A DNA stretch of 15,741 nt, taken from the NCBI GenBank assembly GCA_016222925.1, contig JACRQB010000269.1, forward strand, positions 1 to 15,741. The letters run 5' to 3'. The notes beneath the pieces are model-generated. The model was not told the origin of the DNA. It worked only from the letters and a program-made list of their open reading frames with translations, and did no database searches. This stretch comes from Nitrospirota bacterium. Lineage in GTDB: Bacteria > Nitrospirota > Nitrospiria > Nitrospirales > Nitrospiraceae. The translations under genes were made by a program, and so were the position numbers. Positions 1 through 8,232 of the stretch are shown piece after piece (the stretch's first letter is position 1; every line of letters starts with the position of its first letter).

Positions 1-114
1 ATCAAGACTCAGCGTGGGCCAAGCCGTCGTCTTCAATTGCCCCTTTTGCCTCGCATCATTGAGGGCGCCAAGTAGGGCCGTTGTGACCCGCTCTTGCACA
101 AATCCTTGAGACAC
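1..114 (-). CDS. argS: Arginyl-tRNA synthetase, N-terminal fragment (partial)
   Basis: An open frame starts at a GTG (112-114) and runs off the window edge, giving 38 residues that begin MSQGFVQERVTTALLGALND and end near TAWPTLSLD. A GAGG Shine-Dalgarno seven bases upstream fixes the start. The pattern (amphipathic helix with ALxxAxxxG, then a short stretch leading to a Pro-rich segment) is like the N-terminal additional domain of bacterial ArgS, which charges tRNA-Arg in the cytoplasm. Only the first few percent of a protein of about 550-600 residues is visible and no HIGH/KMSKS motif is in view, so the identity is a recognition from the N-terminus only. It lies 51 bases downstream of the glycosyltransferase gene on the same strand and may be co-transcribed with it. 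Confidence 0.55.
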   Translation of the reverse strand, partial: MSQGFVQERVTTALLGALNDARQKGQLKTTAWPTLSLD

Positions 115-165
115 AACTATTCCTCTAAGTCCTTACCAAAGAAAGGAAATTAACACGGTACTGTA

Positions 166-1212
166 TCATTGTGGGGTAGTCAGAGACAAGGCGGTTTCCG
201 GGAAGTTGTGAGGGCTTGTGTTGTTGGTTCCTCCACATGTAAGCCGCGATGCTTCTAAAATTTTTCCCACCGGCACATGAAGACAAGGTTTTCCCACACA
301 CGATTTAACCGTTTCCCACGACTCACAACTACACGGCAACCCTCGCACGATCGACACATGGCTACCGTATGGTCCCCACCGATGGTGATCTGTAGGGCCA
401 AATATAGCTACGGTCCGCACACCCAATAGAGCCGCTAAATGGGTCACACCCGAATCATGACCAATATATACGGCAACCCGTCCAAACACCCCTGCAAGCT
501 GAGATAGATCAAGGTCTCTGAGCACAAGAGGTCGCCGACTCACAAAGTGCAGTGCCTGACCTACGGCATCCTGATCAGCCGGTCCCTCCAAGATGAGGGG
601 ACACATCCCCTCCTGCCATAACCGTTCAATCAACGAGGCCATTCTTCTAGGATCAAGGCGCTTGTGAACGCTTCCACTCCCCGGATGCACAAGGACCAGT
701 GATTGCTCCTGGGAAATCCTCAGCGCGTCAAGATAGTCCTTCCCCCGCTCCAAGAGATGCGGGGAAACCTGTACCGTTCTCTCCGACACACTATCTTTGG
801 TCGGTTCACCCAGCGTCTCAAGAAAACGGTCGCTCTGATGCGTTGCACGCAATCCCTTGGAAAATGGTGACTGAATCTGAATGTTCGGAACACCAAACTC
901 CTGGAAGAAGGAACCAAGCACGCCTTCTTTATCTTCCATCCAAACCACAGCTCGATCACAGCGATTCACGCAGGAATATAACTCCTTGGAAATAGATGAA
1001 GCCCCTGAAAAGAGCCCTAGGCATGCTTGCCCTTCTAAGGGGAGCCAATCGCTGATCACTCCACATTCCAATAGGAGTCGGCTCACGGCGGCAGCAGCTA
1101 TGAGCACAATCTCATGCTGGGGAAACCTCAGACTTAGACGCCTTATTGCTGGGACAGCCAGCAGGACATCCCCAAGTGCGCCCGGATGAATGATAAGGAG
1201 GGTACGTTTCAC
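166..1212 (-). CDS. Glycosyltransferase family 9 (ADP-heptose:LPS heptosyltransferase-like)
   Basis: This 348-residue protein has the GT9 (heptosyltransferase, GT-B fold) signature. The N-terminus has IIHPGALGDVLLAVPAIRRL (residues 7-26), where heptosyltransferases carry a nucleotide-sugar-side loop. The middle has VHPGSGSVHKRLD (175-187). The C-terminal half has GHDSGVTHLAALLG (251-264) followed by FGPTDHHRWGPYG (271-283), the donor-binding region. A cysteine cluster near the end (C294, C296, C305, C310) is common in this family. It probably adds a heptose or related sugar to lipopolysaccharide core at the inner face of the cytoplasmic membrane; acceptor and donor cannot be told from sequence. 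The start is GTG at 1210-1212 with AGG eight bases upstream. It follows mobA by 16 bases, which suggests one transcript. The last 25 residues (CGGTNNTSPHN...) look like a non-conserved tail. Confidence 0.85.
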   Translation of the reverse strand: MKRTLLIIHPGALGDVLLAVPAIRRLSLRFPQHEIVLIAAAAVSRLLLECGVISDWLPLEGQACLGLFSGASSISKELYSCVNRCDRAVVWMEDKEGVLGSFFQEFGVPNIQIQSPFSKGLRATHQSDRFLETLGEPTKDSVSERTVQVSPHLLERGKDYLDALRISQEQSLVLVHPGSGSVHKRLDPRRMASLIERLWQEGMCPLILEGPADQDAVGQALHFVSRRPLVLRDLDLSQLAGVFGRVAVYIGHDSGVTHLAALLGVRTVAIFGPTDHHRWGPYGSHVSIVRGLPCSCESWETVKSCVGKPCLHVPVGKILEASRLTCGGTNNTSPHNFPETALSLTTPQ

Positions 1213-1228
1213 CTGTCAGACCTACACA

Positions 1229-1846
1229 CTACGACCCAACCCCCGTACCAGGATCACACACTGATCGAGCCTGTTCCAAATCAGATGGCGTATTGATGTT
1301 GAACATGGAACGCCCCTCATGGTCGATGCGCCTAATCTCTGTCTCGGGCACCACGCATACGCGAAGGGATGGATGGCTGACCATGCTGTGAATCTTCCTA
1401 TTATGAAGGGTCATCATTTCCTCAATAACTGGAATGCAGTTTCGGCTATAGACCGCATGGGTTGGCTGAAGACGAGTCGCCCACCGACTGATGACAATAT
1501 CGGCTGAATCTTTCAGTTGAACGATATGCTGTATGACACGCGGGTTGAGGAATGGCATATCACAGGCCACAACGAAGATATGTTGGGTCTTGGCCAGTCG
1601 AAGCCCCGTGTACAATCCTCCAAGGCTCCCACAGTCCGGAACAAGATCACGGACCACCGGCACTTCCGCTTGTAGCGGTGGACTATCTTGAGCAATGACG
1701 ATGCATACCTGTTCAAACAATTCACGGAGAACCGCGCAGCTCCGCTCAAAGAGAGTCTCTCGACCGACAAGGATGAATCGCTTGTCTTCTCCCATGCGCC
1801 TACTTTTTCCGCCGGCCAGCAGAACACCTGTCACATCAGTGATCAT
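1229..1846 (-). CDS. mobA: Molybdenum cofactor guanylyltransferase MobA
   Basis: MobA transfers GMP from GTP to Mo-molybdopterin in the cytoplasm, giving the MGD dinucleotide cofactor used by DMSO-reductase-family enzymes such as nitrate reductase and nitrite oxidoreductase. The 205 residues carry the family motifs in order: LLAGGKSRRMGEDK (9-22, nucleotide-binding loop), PDCGSLGGLYTGL (70-82), the metal-binding CDMPF (95-99, D96), PTHAVY (128-133) and NINTPSDL (183-190). The length is normal for MobA. It starts only 18 bases past the T-run of the terminator that ends the cytochrome operon, so it needs its own promoter or read-through. The Shine-Dalgarno is weak (AGG about 13 bases away). The location is telling: a Mo-bis-MGD maturation gene beside a respiratory cluster that includes an EB_dh, gamma-subunit-like cytochrome. 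No nxrAB or other Mo-enzyme gene is in this window. Confidence 0.92.
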   Translation of the reverse strand: MITDVTGVLLAGGKSRRMGEDKRFILVGRETLFERSCAVLRELFEQVCIVIAQDSPPLQAEVPVVRDLVPDCGSLGGLYTGLRLAKTQHIFVVACDMPFLNPRVIQHIVQLKDSADIVISRWATRLQPTHAVYSRNCIPVIEEMMTLHNRKIHSMVSHPSLRVCVVPETEIRRIDHEGRSMFNINTPSDLEQARSVCDPGTGVGS

Positions 1847-1863
1847 AGGAACGTAACCTGTCT

Positions 1864-1897
1864 AAAAAAAAGAGGGGGTAGGTTTCCCCACCCCCTC
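1864..1897 (-). terminator. Rho-independent terminator of the oxidase/cytochrome operon
   Basis: The perfect 8-bp stem GAGGGGGT/ACCCCCTC (1872-1879 with 1890-1897) encloses a 10-base loop that can form two or three more G-C pairs. On the minus strand it is followed at once by eight T (1871-1864). It lies 38 bases after the stop of the EB_dh cytochrome gene and just before mobA, so it ends the respiratory operon. Confidence 0.9.
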
Positions 1898-1935
1898 CAT
1901 CTTCTTGCTGCGCTGAAGCGAGTCGCTATGAAATG

Positions 1936-3708
1936 CTACAGCGTCTTCCCTTTTTTCCTGTTTGCGCGACGAGTCAGAACCCAACCCTCCAGCAGTACCA
2001 CTCCGACAGCGATAACAACCGGATAGATGTACGTTTCCTGAGGAACCGGTGGATTCATGAACGTGTAGTAAAATGCGGACACGGCCATCTTTCGTCCTGC
2101 ATCACCATTGTGACCATCCCATGCAAAGAAGACAGTGGGAATATATTGACCCACTTCAAAAAAGGTGTCTTCGTCGTAGTCCTGGTCTTTTTTATTTCCT
2201 ACAGGCCGCTGAATCATCACATACCAGCGTCCATTTTTCCATTCGCTCTTTACGAGCTTCATGGCTTCTTCATAATTATCGCGTTCTTCAAAATCCTTAT
2301 CCCATCCCGTACCTTTGAATGCCCGAAGGGAACCGTCAGCTTCCCACTTGACGATATCGACAGGGAATTGGTCATTCGTCCCGAACAAATAGCGCGGCTT
2401 AATTGGAGCCGGTAATTCTTTCCACTTCACCGCTGTCTCGATAGCAATCGCATCGTTATATACGGTGTAATTATTTTGCTTCGCGGCGATTGACCCCTCC
2501 TCGCCTGTTTTGGGGTCCTGCTCCTTCACATCGATATTGACCTGGGTTGGAGCCCAAGGGAGCTTCCCTTCAGCGACACTCTTCGTTCGATCATCCCACT
2601 CAAGGAGATAGACAATATATTTGTCATTGTAGAGTGAACGAACCCAGATATCGTCGATTCGATTTACAAAGTTTCTTGGCTTATGGGTGATCTGTCCCCC
2701 CATCGCCACAATTCGCTTTGGAGCTTTTTGCCAGGCCTCATGCTCAATGTCAGCCGGGATTTCCCCCTCAACGAGATCTGAGGGGATGACGAAGTTGATT
2801 TTAGGCTTATCGGTTAATGGATCAATGGGCAATGGATTACCCAGCGTATCTCTTTCACACAGCGAACTGACAAAGTTGGCGATATCCCACCGTTCATCGA
2901 CGGTCGTGTTATCAGCAAAAGATGGCATCGGTGTGCCATTTACACCTGTAGAAAAAGTACGGAAGATGTTGGCAACATTGTACGGATCTTGACGACTCCC
3001 CCGGAAGTTCCAGCACTTATGCCAATTGGCCGGCTGGATTGAGAAACCCCAGTCATCCTTTAAATTGAAGGCGTTTCCATCGCCACGCCCTTCCATTCCA
3101 TGACATTCGACACACTTTTTCTCTACGATCAACTCGCCACCCCGCTTCTTACTTTCGTCAGTGGCGGGCTTAGGCTTAAGGTCCGCTAGCTGTAAAATCG
3201 TCTGTGTTTCTGACTGCTTGTCGGTAAACTTTCGGTCTTTGACGAGTTGGGTCGTAACAAAAGAGAGGACTTGTAGGCGCTGTTCCTCGCTCAAAATACC
3301 TTCCCAAGGTGGCATGGCAGAACCCGGCAATCCATGCGTGACCGTTTCAAACAGATCATTTTGCCCAGCTATAGGTTTCTTAGCATCAAAGAGTGGGAGT
3401 TCGCCGCTTGCAGTATGGCGGATTTTAAATGTGCCTTGATTGAAATTCCGCGGGCGTGGCCAAAGCCGGTCGGCTCCAGGTCCATCACCGGCTCCATCCA
3501 CTCCATGACACCACACACACTTGGTAAAATAGACTCGCTTCCCTGCTTCAATCATTTCTGCTGACGGTTCAGGCGAAAGATCACCTTTCTTAAAACCCTC
3601 GGGAAGCCCTTGAGCAGAAACTGACGAATACCCTGCACTTGACACTAGAACCACTCCGAAGGCAGCAGCCGCGATGATCCCGGCCTTCTGAGTTATACTG
3701 TCCATCAT
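1936..3708 (-). CDS. Diheme cytochrome c fused to an EB_dh (haem b, type II DMSO-reductase gamma-like) domain
   Basis: The 590-residue protein begins with a signal peptide (MMDSITQKAG..., likely cleavage after VSA near residue 32). Two cytochrome c domains follow: CVWCH (64-68, candidate distal Met132 in SAMPPW) and CVECH (199-203, Met261 in PMPSF). Residues about 314-554 then look like the EB_dh domain, including WVRSLYNDKYIVYLLEWDD and FFAWDGHNGDAGRK, whose lysine (540) is a plausible haem b ligand by analogy with EbdC/DdhC. A C-terminal TM helix (about 560-578) and a basic tail face the cytoplasm. EB_dh domains take electrons from periplasmic Mo-enzymes, and related proteins are NxrC candidates in Nitrospira. 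Here the inferred role is to pass electrons between a periplasmic donor and the oxidase. The frame is open back to a TTG at 3801 inside the upstream gene, but ATG 3708 has GAGG six bases upstream and gives a proper signal peptide. Confidence 0.85.
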   Translation of the reverse strand: MMDSITQKAGIIAAAAFGVVLVSSAGYSSVSAQGLPEGFKKGDLSPEPSAEMIEAGKRVYFTKCVWCHGVDGAGDGPGADRLWPRPRNFNQGTFKIRHTASGELPLFDAKKPIAGQNDLFETVTHGLPGSAMPPWEGILSEEQRLQVLSFVTTQLVKDRKFTDKQSETQTILQLADLKPKPATDESKKRGGELIVEKKCVECHGMEGRGDGNAFNLKDDWGFSIQPANWHKCWNFRGSRQDPYNVANIFRTFSTGVNGTPMPSFADNTTVDERWDIANFVSSLCERDTLGNPLPIDPLTDKPKINFVIPSDLVEGEIPADIEHEAWQKAPKRIVAMGGQITHKPRNFVNRIDDIWVRSLYNDKYIVYLLEWDDRTKSVAEGKLPWAPTQVNIDVKEQDPKTGEEGSIAAKQNNYTVYNDAIAIETAVKWKELPAPIKPRYLFGTNDQFPVDIVKWEADGSLRAFKGTGWDKDFEERDNYEEAMKLVKSEWKNGRWYVMIQRPVGNKKDQDYDEDTFFEVGQYIPTVFFAWDGHNGDAGRKMAVSAFYYTFMNPPVPQETYIYPVVIAVGVVLLEGWVLTRRANRKKGKTL

Positions 3709-3764
3709 GTTTGGCCTCATAATCTTCATTATGTCTGGTTTGGCATTCTTAAGGAATATGGCGA

Positions 3765-4802
3765 CTAATCCCAGGTTCGCGGATAGTAGCCGGTGTGCCA
3801 ATATTCAAACAAAACAACCTTCCAAATTTCATCTACCGTCAGATGTTGCTCCCAGGGCGGCATAACTGATGCCCAAGGAAACCCTTCGTTGGGTAACCCA
3901 ATCCCACCCTTCGAAACACGCCAGAAGATAAAGGTTTCTTGTAGCTGTGCGATGGTGCCTGGATCGGTAAAGTTCGCTGGAATTGGATTGAAGGCAAAGG
4001 CGTGGAGTCCTCGTCCATTTAAATTATCACCATGGCAAAAATGACAGTTCTGAAAGAATATCTCACCACCCTCACGCACATACTTTAGATAACCCTGATT
4101 CTTATCATCCCACGGGTTGGCATTGGGCTTCATCAAACGCCCCATACCCTGCTCTACAATATTGGCATTGGTGAACTCTTGATCGAACTTCCCTTCTGGA
4201 TTGACACGATAGGGATTCTGAGAGGTCTGTAATGTATAGGTCTTACCGTGGACCTTAGTACTCGCAGGTGGCGCTGGATGAACCGTTCGTAACTCAATTG
4301 GTTCTTCCGACTTTGGCATCATGGCGTTAAATGAAAATCCGCCGATGAGGATCGGTAGGAGCACAAGATACAGGTAACGCAAAAGCCGGTTGCCACCTGT
4401 CTGCGCATCAAGAACGTTCATGATGGGTTGCTTAAACTTCTGCCAGTCCTCTTCACTAGCAGAGACCCACATAAAGACTGCCACCAATGACACTGTGCCA
4501 TACATTGCTCGCACGCTGAATGGGATAGGCGGGTACATACGGTACTTCAGGTAGAGCAGAAAAAATACCCAGAAACCGATGCCCTGCCAAAACCGTGGAA
4601 TGGCCATACCCATGGCATTCAACGTATAGCTCAACCCCGTAAAGCCGATCACATAGCATGCTACCTCAAGCAGCATTTGAATCGGCATGTAGCCTTCCAC
4701 CAACCGTATGTAGGTAGAAGGGACGACATCCAAAACCATTCCGCCCAGAAGGAGAAGACCAGCCACTCCGATCAGGGCACCGAGCGACATCAACGCTTTC
4801 AT
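3765..4802 (-). CDS. Membrane-anchored monoheme cytochrome c
   Basis: The 345-residue protein has two parts. The first 160 residues hold about four TM helices: roughly 5-25, 40-62, 74-112 (a long hydrophobic stretch with VFFLLYLKYR) and 140-160. The rest is a periplasmic class I cytochrome c domain with one haem site, CHFCH (253-257), and a distal methionine at Met314 in VMPPWE. The domain resembles those in alternative complex III or NXR-associated cytochromes. It lies between the two-haem cytochrome gene (45 bases upstream) and the EB_dh fusion gene (56 bases downstream), so it probably belongs to one electron-transfer chain with them. The start is set at ATG 4802, seven bases after AGGGAG; a TTG two codons upstream sits against the Shine-Dalgarno and is unlikely. 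The membrane part resembles no quinol-binding family I know, so its role beyond anchoring is open. Confidence 0.82.
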   Translation of the reverse strand: MKALMSLGALIGVAGLLLLGGMVLDVVPSTYIRLVEGYMPIQMLLEVACYVIGFTGLSYTLNAMGMAIPRFWQGIGFWVFFLLYLKYRMYPPIPFSVRAMYGTVSLVAVFMWVSASEEDWQKFKQPIMNVLDAQTGGNRLLRYLYLVLLPILIGGFSFNAMMPKSEEPIELRTVHPAPPASTKVHGKTYTLQTSQNPYRVNPEGKFDQEFTNANIVEQGMGRLMKPNANPWDDKNQGYLKYVREGGEIFFQNCHFCHGDNLNGRGLHAFAFNPIPANFTDPGTIAQLQETFIFWRVSKGGIGLPNEGFPWASVMPPWEQHLTVDEIWKVVLFEYWHTGYYPRTWD

Positions 4803-4847
4803 CGGCAAACTCCCTTTACTCTCCGTATGACAGACACTCGGAGGCTA

Positions 4848-6152
4848 CTATATTTTTGGTGGAGGCGCTCCGGTTTTCACCTGAGACAAATAATCGACAA
4901 TTTTTTTCAACGCGCCAGCACTCAGCTTTTGTCCAAATATTTTTGGCATCGTGTTATCCGGGAACGGCTTCACCACATAAGCACTGGGGTCTACGATAGA
5001 CTCCATAATGTATTCGGTGGGTGACTTGGCTGTTCCCTTATAGGCAGGATCCTTAATACGCTGAGGAGCTGTTGTTCCTTCTTCCAGCTTAGGCCCGATG
5101 GTTCCCACCGCTCCCGGGATGCCAGGGATCGTATGACATGAAATACATTGCCCCTTGGCAAAAATCTGGTCAATCGGCTCTGATCCATCAGCCAGCAGGG
5201 ATGTGGCTCCCGCAGGCTTTTCATCAGCCTGCTTAGGACGATCTGCTTCTGGAATAAACTTCTCGTAGGACTTTACGATCTCTTCAAAGGACGGAGCATC
5301 TATTCCTTCGCGTAAATACATCCAAGTATCCACAGCCGCAAGCTCTGGAAGACTGAGGGAGATAGGTGGCTTATGAATAGAAGGCATTGGACTCTGCTTG
5401 TCATTCGTTCCCTTTACCCCATACCCAGCGACAACATAGCAGCTAGGGCATGCGTGCGATTCCGCAATATACTCTTGCGCATTTTCTGCAGTTCCCGAGC
5501 CTGGGAACGCCTCTTTCGCCTCATATTCCCGCTTGGAAGGATTACCCTTGGAATACTTGGGATCCTCTAATCGCTCTTTCCCTCGCCCAGGGAGCCCCGC
5601 CAGATTTGGTGCTCGTTCACCCAACATGCCAGCATGAAATGCATGGCAGAGCGGACATTGCCCCTTGCCGATTGCGCCTTGCTCCTTATTCTTCCCAACA
5701 CCTCCAAAGATAATCTTTTCGCCTTCATCAGCTAGCTGTTGCGGGGTCATCGAATCCCATGTCTTCTTTTCCTCTACCGGCGGGAATCCGCCCTCAACTT
5801 GAGGAAGCCAGTTTCCATAGCCGGATAGAAACGCAGCGACAAAGAACATCAGCCCCCCGATCTTCAGGAGAGCACTGAGATTGGTAAAATACAGTGCCAT
5901 GACAAAGGTGCTCACGGTGATAATCACCAGTGACACTGGCAAAAGCCTATTTTCACCATAGAAATTATTCTTATAATTCGCGATAGCCATAAACAGCAAA
6001 AGCGTCGCAACGATACCGATGAATGTCTTGAAAACAGCACGCTTCTTTGCCGCAGGCTCGCTGATGGACATTTGAAAATAAACCAATAGCCCGGCTAGGA
6101 TGGCTAGAGCCATCCAGCCCATAGAGAGTGCCTCTGCAATCATGTTACTCAA
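4848..6152 (-). CDS. Membrane protein with two periplasmic cytochrome c domains
   Basis: The 434-residue protein starts with about four TM helices (residues 10-28, 40-58, 71-90, 95-113). Two cytochrome c domains follow that look like an internal duplication: haem 1 CPLCH (166-170) with Met256 (SPMPS), haem 2 CISCH (336-340) with Met402 (NTMPK). After each haem site comes a matching segment: EYIAESHACPSCYVVAGYG (227-245) and EYIMESIVDPSAYVVKPF (380-397). The first copy has gained CPSCY (235-239), a CxxC without the histidine, so it is probably a disulfide or metal site, not a third haem. It probably moves electrons in the periplasm to or from the oxidase encoded immediately upstream. The start is a TTG at 6150-6152, supported by AGGAGGT at exactly seven bases; the next ATG (three codons in) would be 16 bases away. 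Confidence 0.87.
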   Translation of the reverse strand: MSNMIAEALSMGWMALAILAGLLVYFQMSISEPAAKKRAVFKTFIGIVATLLLFMAIANYKNNFYGENRLLPVSLVIITVSTFVMALYFTNLSALLKIGGLMFFVAAFLSGYGNWLPQVEGGFPPVEEKKTWDSMTPQQLADEGEKIIFGGVGKNKEQGAIGKGQCPLCHAFHAGMLGERAPNLAGLPGRGKERLEDPKYSKGNPSKREYEAKEAFPGSGTAENAQEYIAESHACPSCYVVAGYGVKGTNDKQSPMPSIHKPPISLSLPELAAVDTWMYLREGIDAPSFEEIVKSYEKFIPEADRPKQADEKPAGATSLLADGSEPIDQIFAKGQCISCHTIPGIPGAVGTIGPKLEEGTTAPQRIKDPAYKGTAKSPTEYIMESIVDPSAYVVKPFPDNTMPKIFGQKLSAGALKKIVDYLSQVKTGAPPPKI

Positions 6153-6159
6153 GGTCTTG

Positions 6160-6166
6160 ACCTCCT
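6160..6166 (-). promoter_or_regulatory. Strong ribosome binding site that fixes a TTG start
   Basis: AGGAGGT on the minus strand ends seven bases before the TTG at 6150-6152 of the two-haem cytochrome gene. A perfect site at ideal distance is the reason to accept the rare TTG start over the ATG nine bases later. Confidence 0.8.
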
Positions 6167-6177
6167 ACAGCTACAAC

Positions 6178-6196
6178 GTGGGGGGTGAGCCCCCAC
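6178..6196 (-). other. GC-rich intergenic hairpin between oxidase and cytochrome genes
   Basis: A perfect 7-bp inverted repeat GTGGGGG/CCCCCAC has a 5-base loop. It lies 31 bases after the oxidase stop and 25 bases before the next start, just ahead of the ribosome binding site. There is no T-run, so it is not a normal terminator. A role in mRNA processing, 3' end protection or partial attenuation is inference. Confidence 0.6.
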
Positions 6197-6227
6197 CATT
6201 GAGCTGGCTAGCAACAACCAACGTCGA

Positions 6228-8153
6228 TTAATGACTGGCAACCGGCTGCGGGATGCTCCCAGGAATTCCAGCTTTAGATTCAACTGGAACCTTCTTCGCA
6301 CCCAAGCTGCCAAGCCAGAAGACAAATAGGATCGTGATCCAGAAAAACAAAACATTGAATGAAATCATGTTGGCCGCAAACCCCACCGTATGAGTATAAG
6401 CCCATGGTGAGTTATCTCTCATGATCTCATTGACGTGCCAGAAGAGCCTGACAGACGAGCGAATATAACCCATCAATCCCATCATCCAAGTAAAGGCCGT
6501 CGCTAACATAATAAGCGCGTACTGAGACCGGGCTGAAATCTTGCCCCACTCAATCGGCCCCATTTGCTTGGCCCCCTTCATCATCACGCTGTTAAGCGCA
6601 AACATAAAGAAGAGACATGATAAGGTTGTCGCGACCTGAGGAACAGACAAACCAACACGAACGTTTGCTGGAATGTAATACCCATATACGGCTAGGAAAA
6701 TAATATTGAAGTAGGCGCAGGCGAAAAATATACCCATAAAGATATTACCGAATTTTGCCCACGATACGGTTGAAACTTTGTTCCCCCTCATGTACCAGAC
6801 GAAACTCAATACCGTGGTTGTAATAATGACATTGATCCCACCATTTTTCGCCGACATCACTCCATAATTTCCCAGAACAGGATGCTGCTGGCCTCCCATG
6901 GCCTTCAATTCAGCCGGGGTCATGACCATGGTGTGAGGGGTAATAAAAACCATGTATCCGCAGGCAAGGATGAAAACAAGGTACTTAATGTAGCGTTGGT
7001 ACTTTTCGGCACCACGCATGCGGCCCATTGCCTGCCAGAGATAATAGTTAGTGCTCAGGAACAGAATCCCGATCATCGTAGCCTGGATGATAAACAGCCA
7101 GGCAAGCAGCCCTCCCATTAACGTGATCCCCATCTGCTGGCGATAGGCATAGACCTCTCGCATGAGCCAGTAGCCCGCAAACGGCAACGGGATCAAGAAG
7201 GCCACGCCGAGGGCCATGGCAATGTAGCCCATCCAATCATAATGAGCTCGATCCTCATCGGTCTTCGATGCCAAAAACTTGTACGCGGCATAGGCAGCAA
7301 CCACACCGCCCCCAAAAGCCATATTGCCAAGAATGCGATGCAAATTGAGAGGGTTCCACAAGGCAGTGTGGATCACATGCCAGATATTCCCAAGGTACCG
7401 ACCCTGTTCATCAACACCAGCCGGCGACATCATGAAACCGATCCATGAATTTGCAAGGAACATCAGCAGCGTACCGATAATGTTTAAGATTACCGACATG
7501 CTCAAATGAATCCACTTCAGGAATCCCTCTCTCATCTTGTCCCAGCCGTAATAGTAGATGTAGAGAGTCCCGCTCTCAGCCACAAACATCAATGCATAGA
7601 TGTGCATAACAGGACGGAAGATACGGAAGATGCCGGACAGATACGAGAAAAACGCCGGATATAATGTCAGGAAGGTAAAGATCAGAATACCACCAAGAAT
7701 AGCCGTGAGAGAGTAGGCCGTAAGACTGATCTTTATAAAATCATACGCCAACTGATCGTAACGCTTGGCGAGCGCCTTATCCTTCGTCACGACGCCCATG
7801 AACTCGATGATCATGCAGAAGATAGGCACAGCCAGCACGAAGCTGCCATAATAAAGATGCTGTTGGTTGGCAAACCAGAGCAATACACGGCTTTCAAAGT
7901 TGTATCGCGGGTAGTCCCTGGGACCATCCACCGTTTTAGGGGCGGGAGCACCGACGACAATGCCCTCGGTTTTGTAATAGACATCTCGACCCTTTTCAAC
8001 TTTGTCCCCATCCTTCTTAGCCGCATCGCCAGCAGGAGCCTCTTCACCGATTGCCAGTGAAGGCAACGCTACGACGATCGGAAGCAGAAGGAGGCCAACC
8101 ATCATGCAGAGCGCCATAATTGAAAAGACGCGCTTGCCGGCTAAAAGGCCCAT
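6228..8153 (-). CDS. Cytochrome bd-like oxidase, copy 1 (CydA-related, long form)
   Basis: The 641-residue protein is a distant CydA relative with about 13-14 TM helices, longer than E. coli CydA (about 520). After a signal-anchor and a periplasmic stretch (35-88), SRVLLWFANQQHLYYGSFVL carries H99, where CydA has haem ligand H19. VAESGTLYIYYYGWDKM (191-207, E193) matches FLESxxxGLFFFGWDRL of CydA, and LANSWIGFMMSPAG (233-246) matches its VANGWMQNPVG. H272, in LHRILGNMAFGGG, may be the counterpart of H186. The canonical GRQPW motif is missing, though RQQMG (338-342) is shared with copy 2. Further conserved histidines are H216, H259, H262, H407, H424 and H573. Nitrospira proteins of this type have been proposed as terminal oxidases. 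No cydB is present. The start has AAGGAGGT five bases upstream. It is the core of module B; whether it reduces oxygen, oxidises quinol or accepts from cytochrome c is not proven by sequence. Confidence 0.86.
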   Translation of the reverse strand: MGLLAGKRVFSIMALCMMVGLLLLPIVVALPSLAIGEEAPAGDAAKKDGDKVEKGRDVYYKTEGIVVGAPAPKTVDGPRDYPRYNFESRVLLWFANQQHLYYGSFVLAVPIFCMIIEFMGVVTKDKALAKRYDQLAYDFIKISLTAYSLTAILGGILIFTFLTLYPAFFSYLSGIFRIFRPVMHIYALMFVAESGTLYIYYYGWDKMREGFLKWIHLSMSVILNIIGTLLMFLANSWIGFMMSPAGVDEQGRYLGNIWHVIHTALWNPLNLHRILGNMAFGGGVVAAYAAYKFLASKTDEDRAHYDWMGYIAMALGVAFLIPLPFAGYWLMREVYAYRQQMGITLMGGLLAWLFIIQATMIGILFLSTNYYLWQAMGRMRGAEKYQRYIKYLVFILACGYMVFITPHTMVMTPAELKAMGGQQHPVLGNYGVMSAKNGGINVIITTTVLSFVWYMRGNKVSTVSWAKFGNIFMGIFFACAYFNIIFLAVYGYYIPANVRVGLSVPQVATTLSCLFFMFALNSVMMKGAKQMGPIEWGKISARSQYALIMLATAFTWMMGLMGYIRSSVRLFWHVNEIMRDNSPWAYTHTVGFAANMISFNVLFFWITILFVFWLGSLGAKKVPVESKAGIPGSIPQPVASH

Positions 8154-8232
8154 GGAATACCTCCTTGATACCCTTACGTTACGTTAAGATTCACAAGTTA
8201 CTAGTAATCTCCGACCACACACCCTCAGAGGT

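Noticed and set aside
1936..3708. Ethylbenzene or hydrocarbon dehydrogenase subunit
   Set aside because: Only the haem-b-binding fold is shared. The neighbours are respiratory cytochromes and an oxidase, and no alpha or beta subunit is present.
5435..5450. Third haem c site (CPSCY, residues 235-239 of the two-haem cytochrome)
   Set aside because: Tyrosine replaces the required histidine, and the position aligns with a non-haem segment of the second domain.
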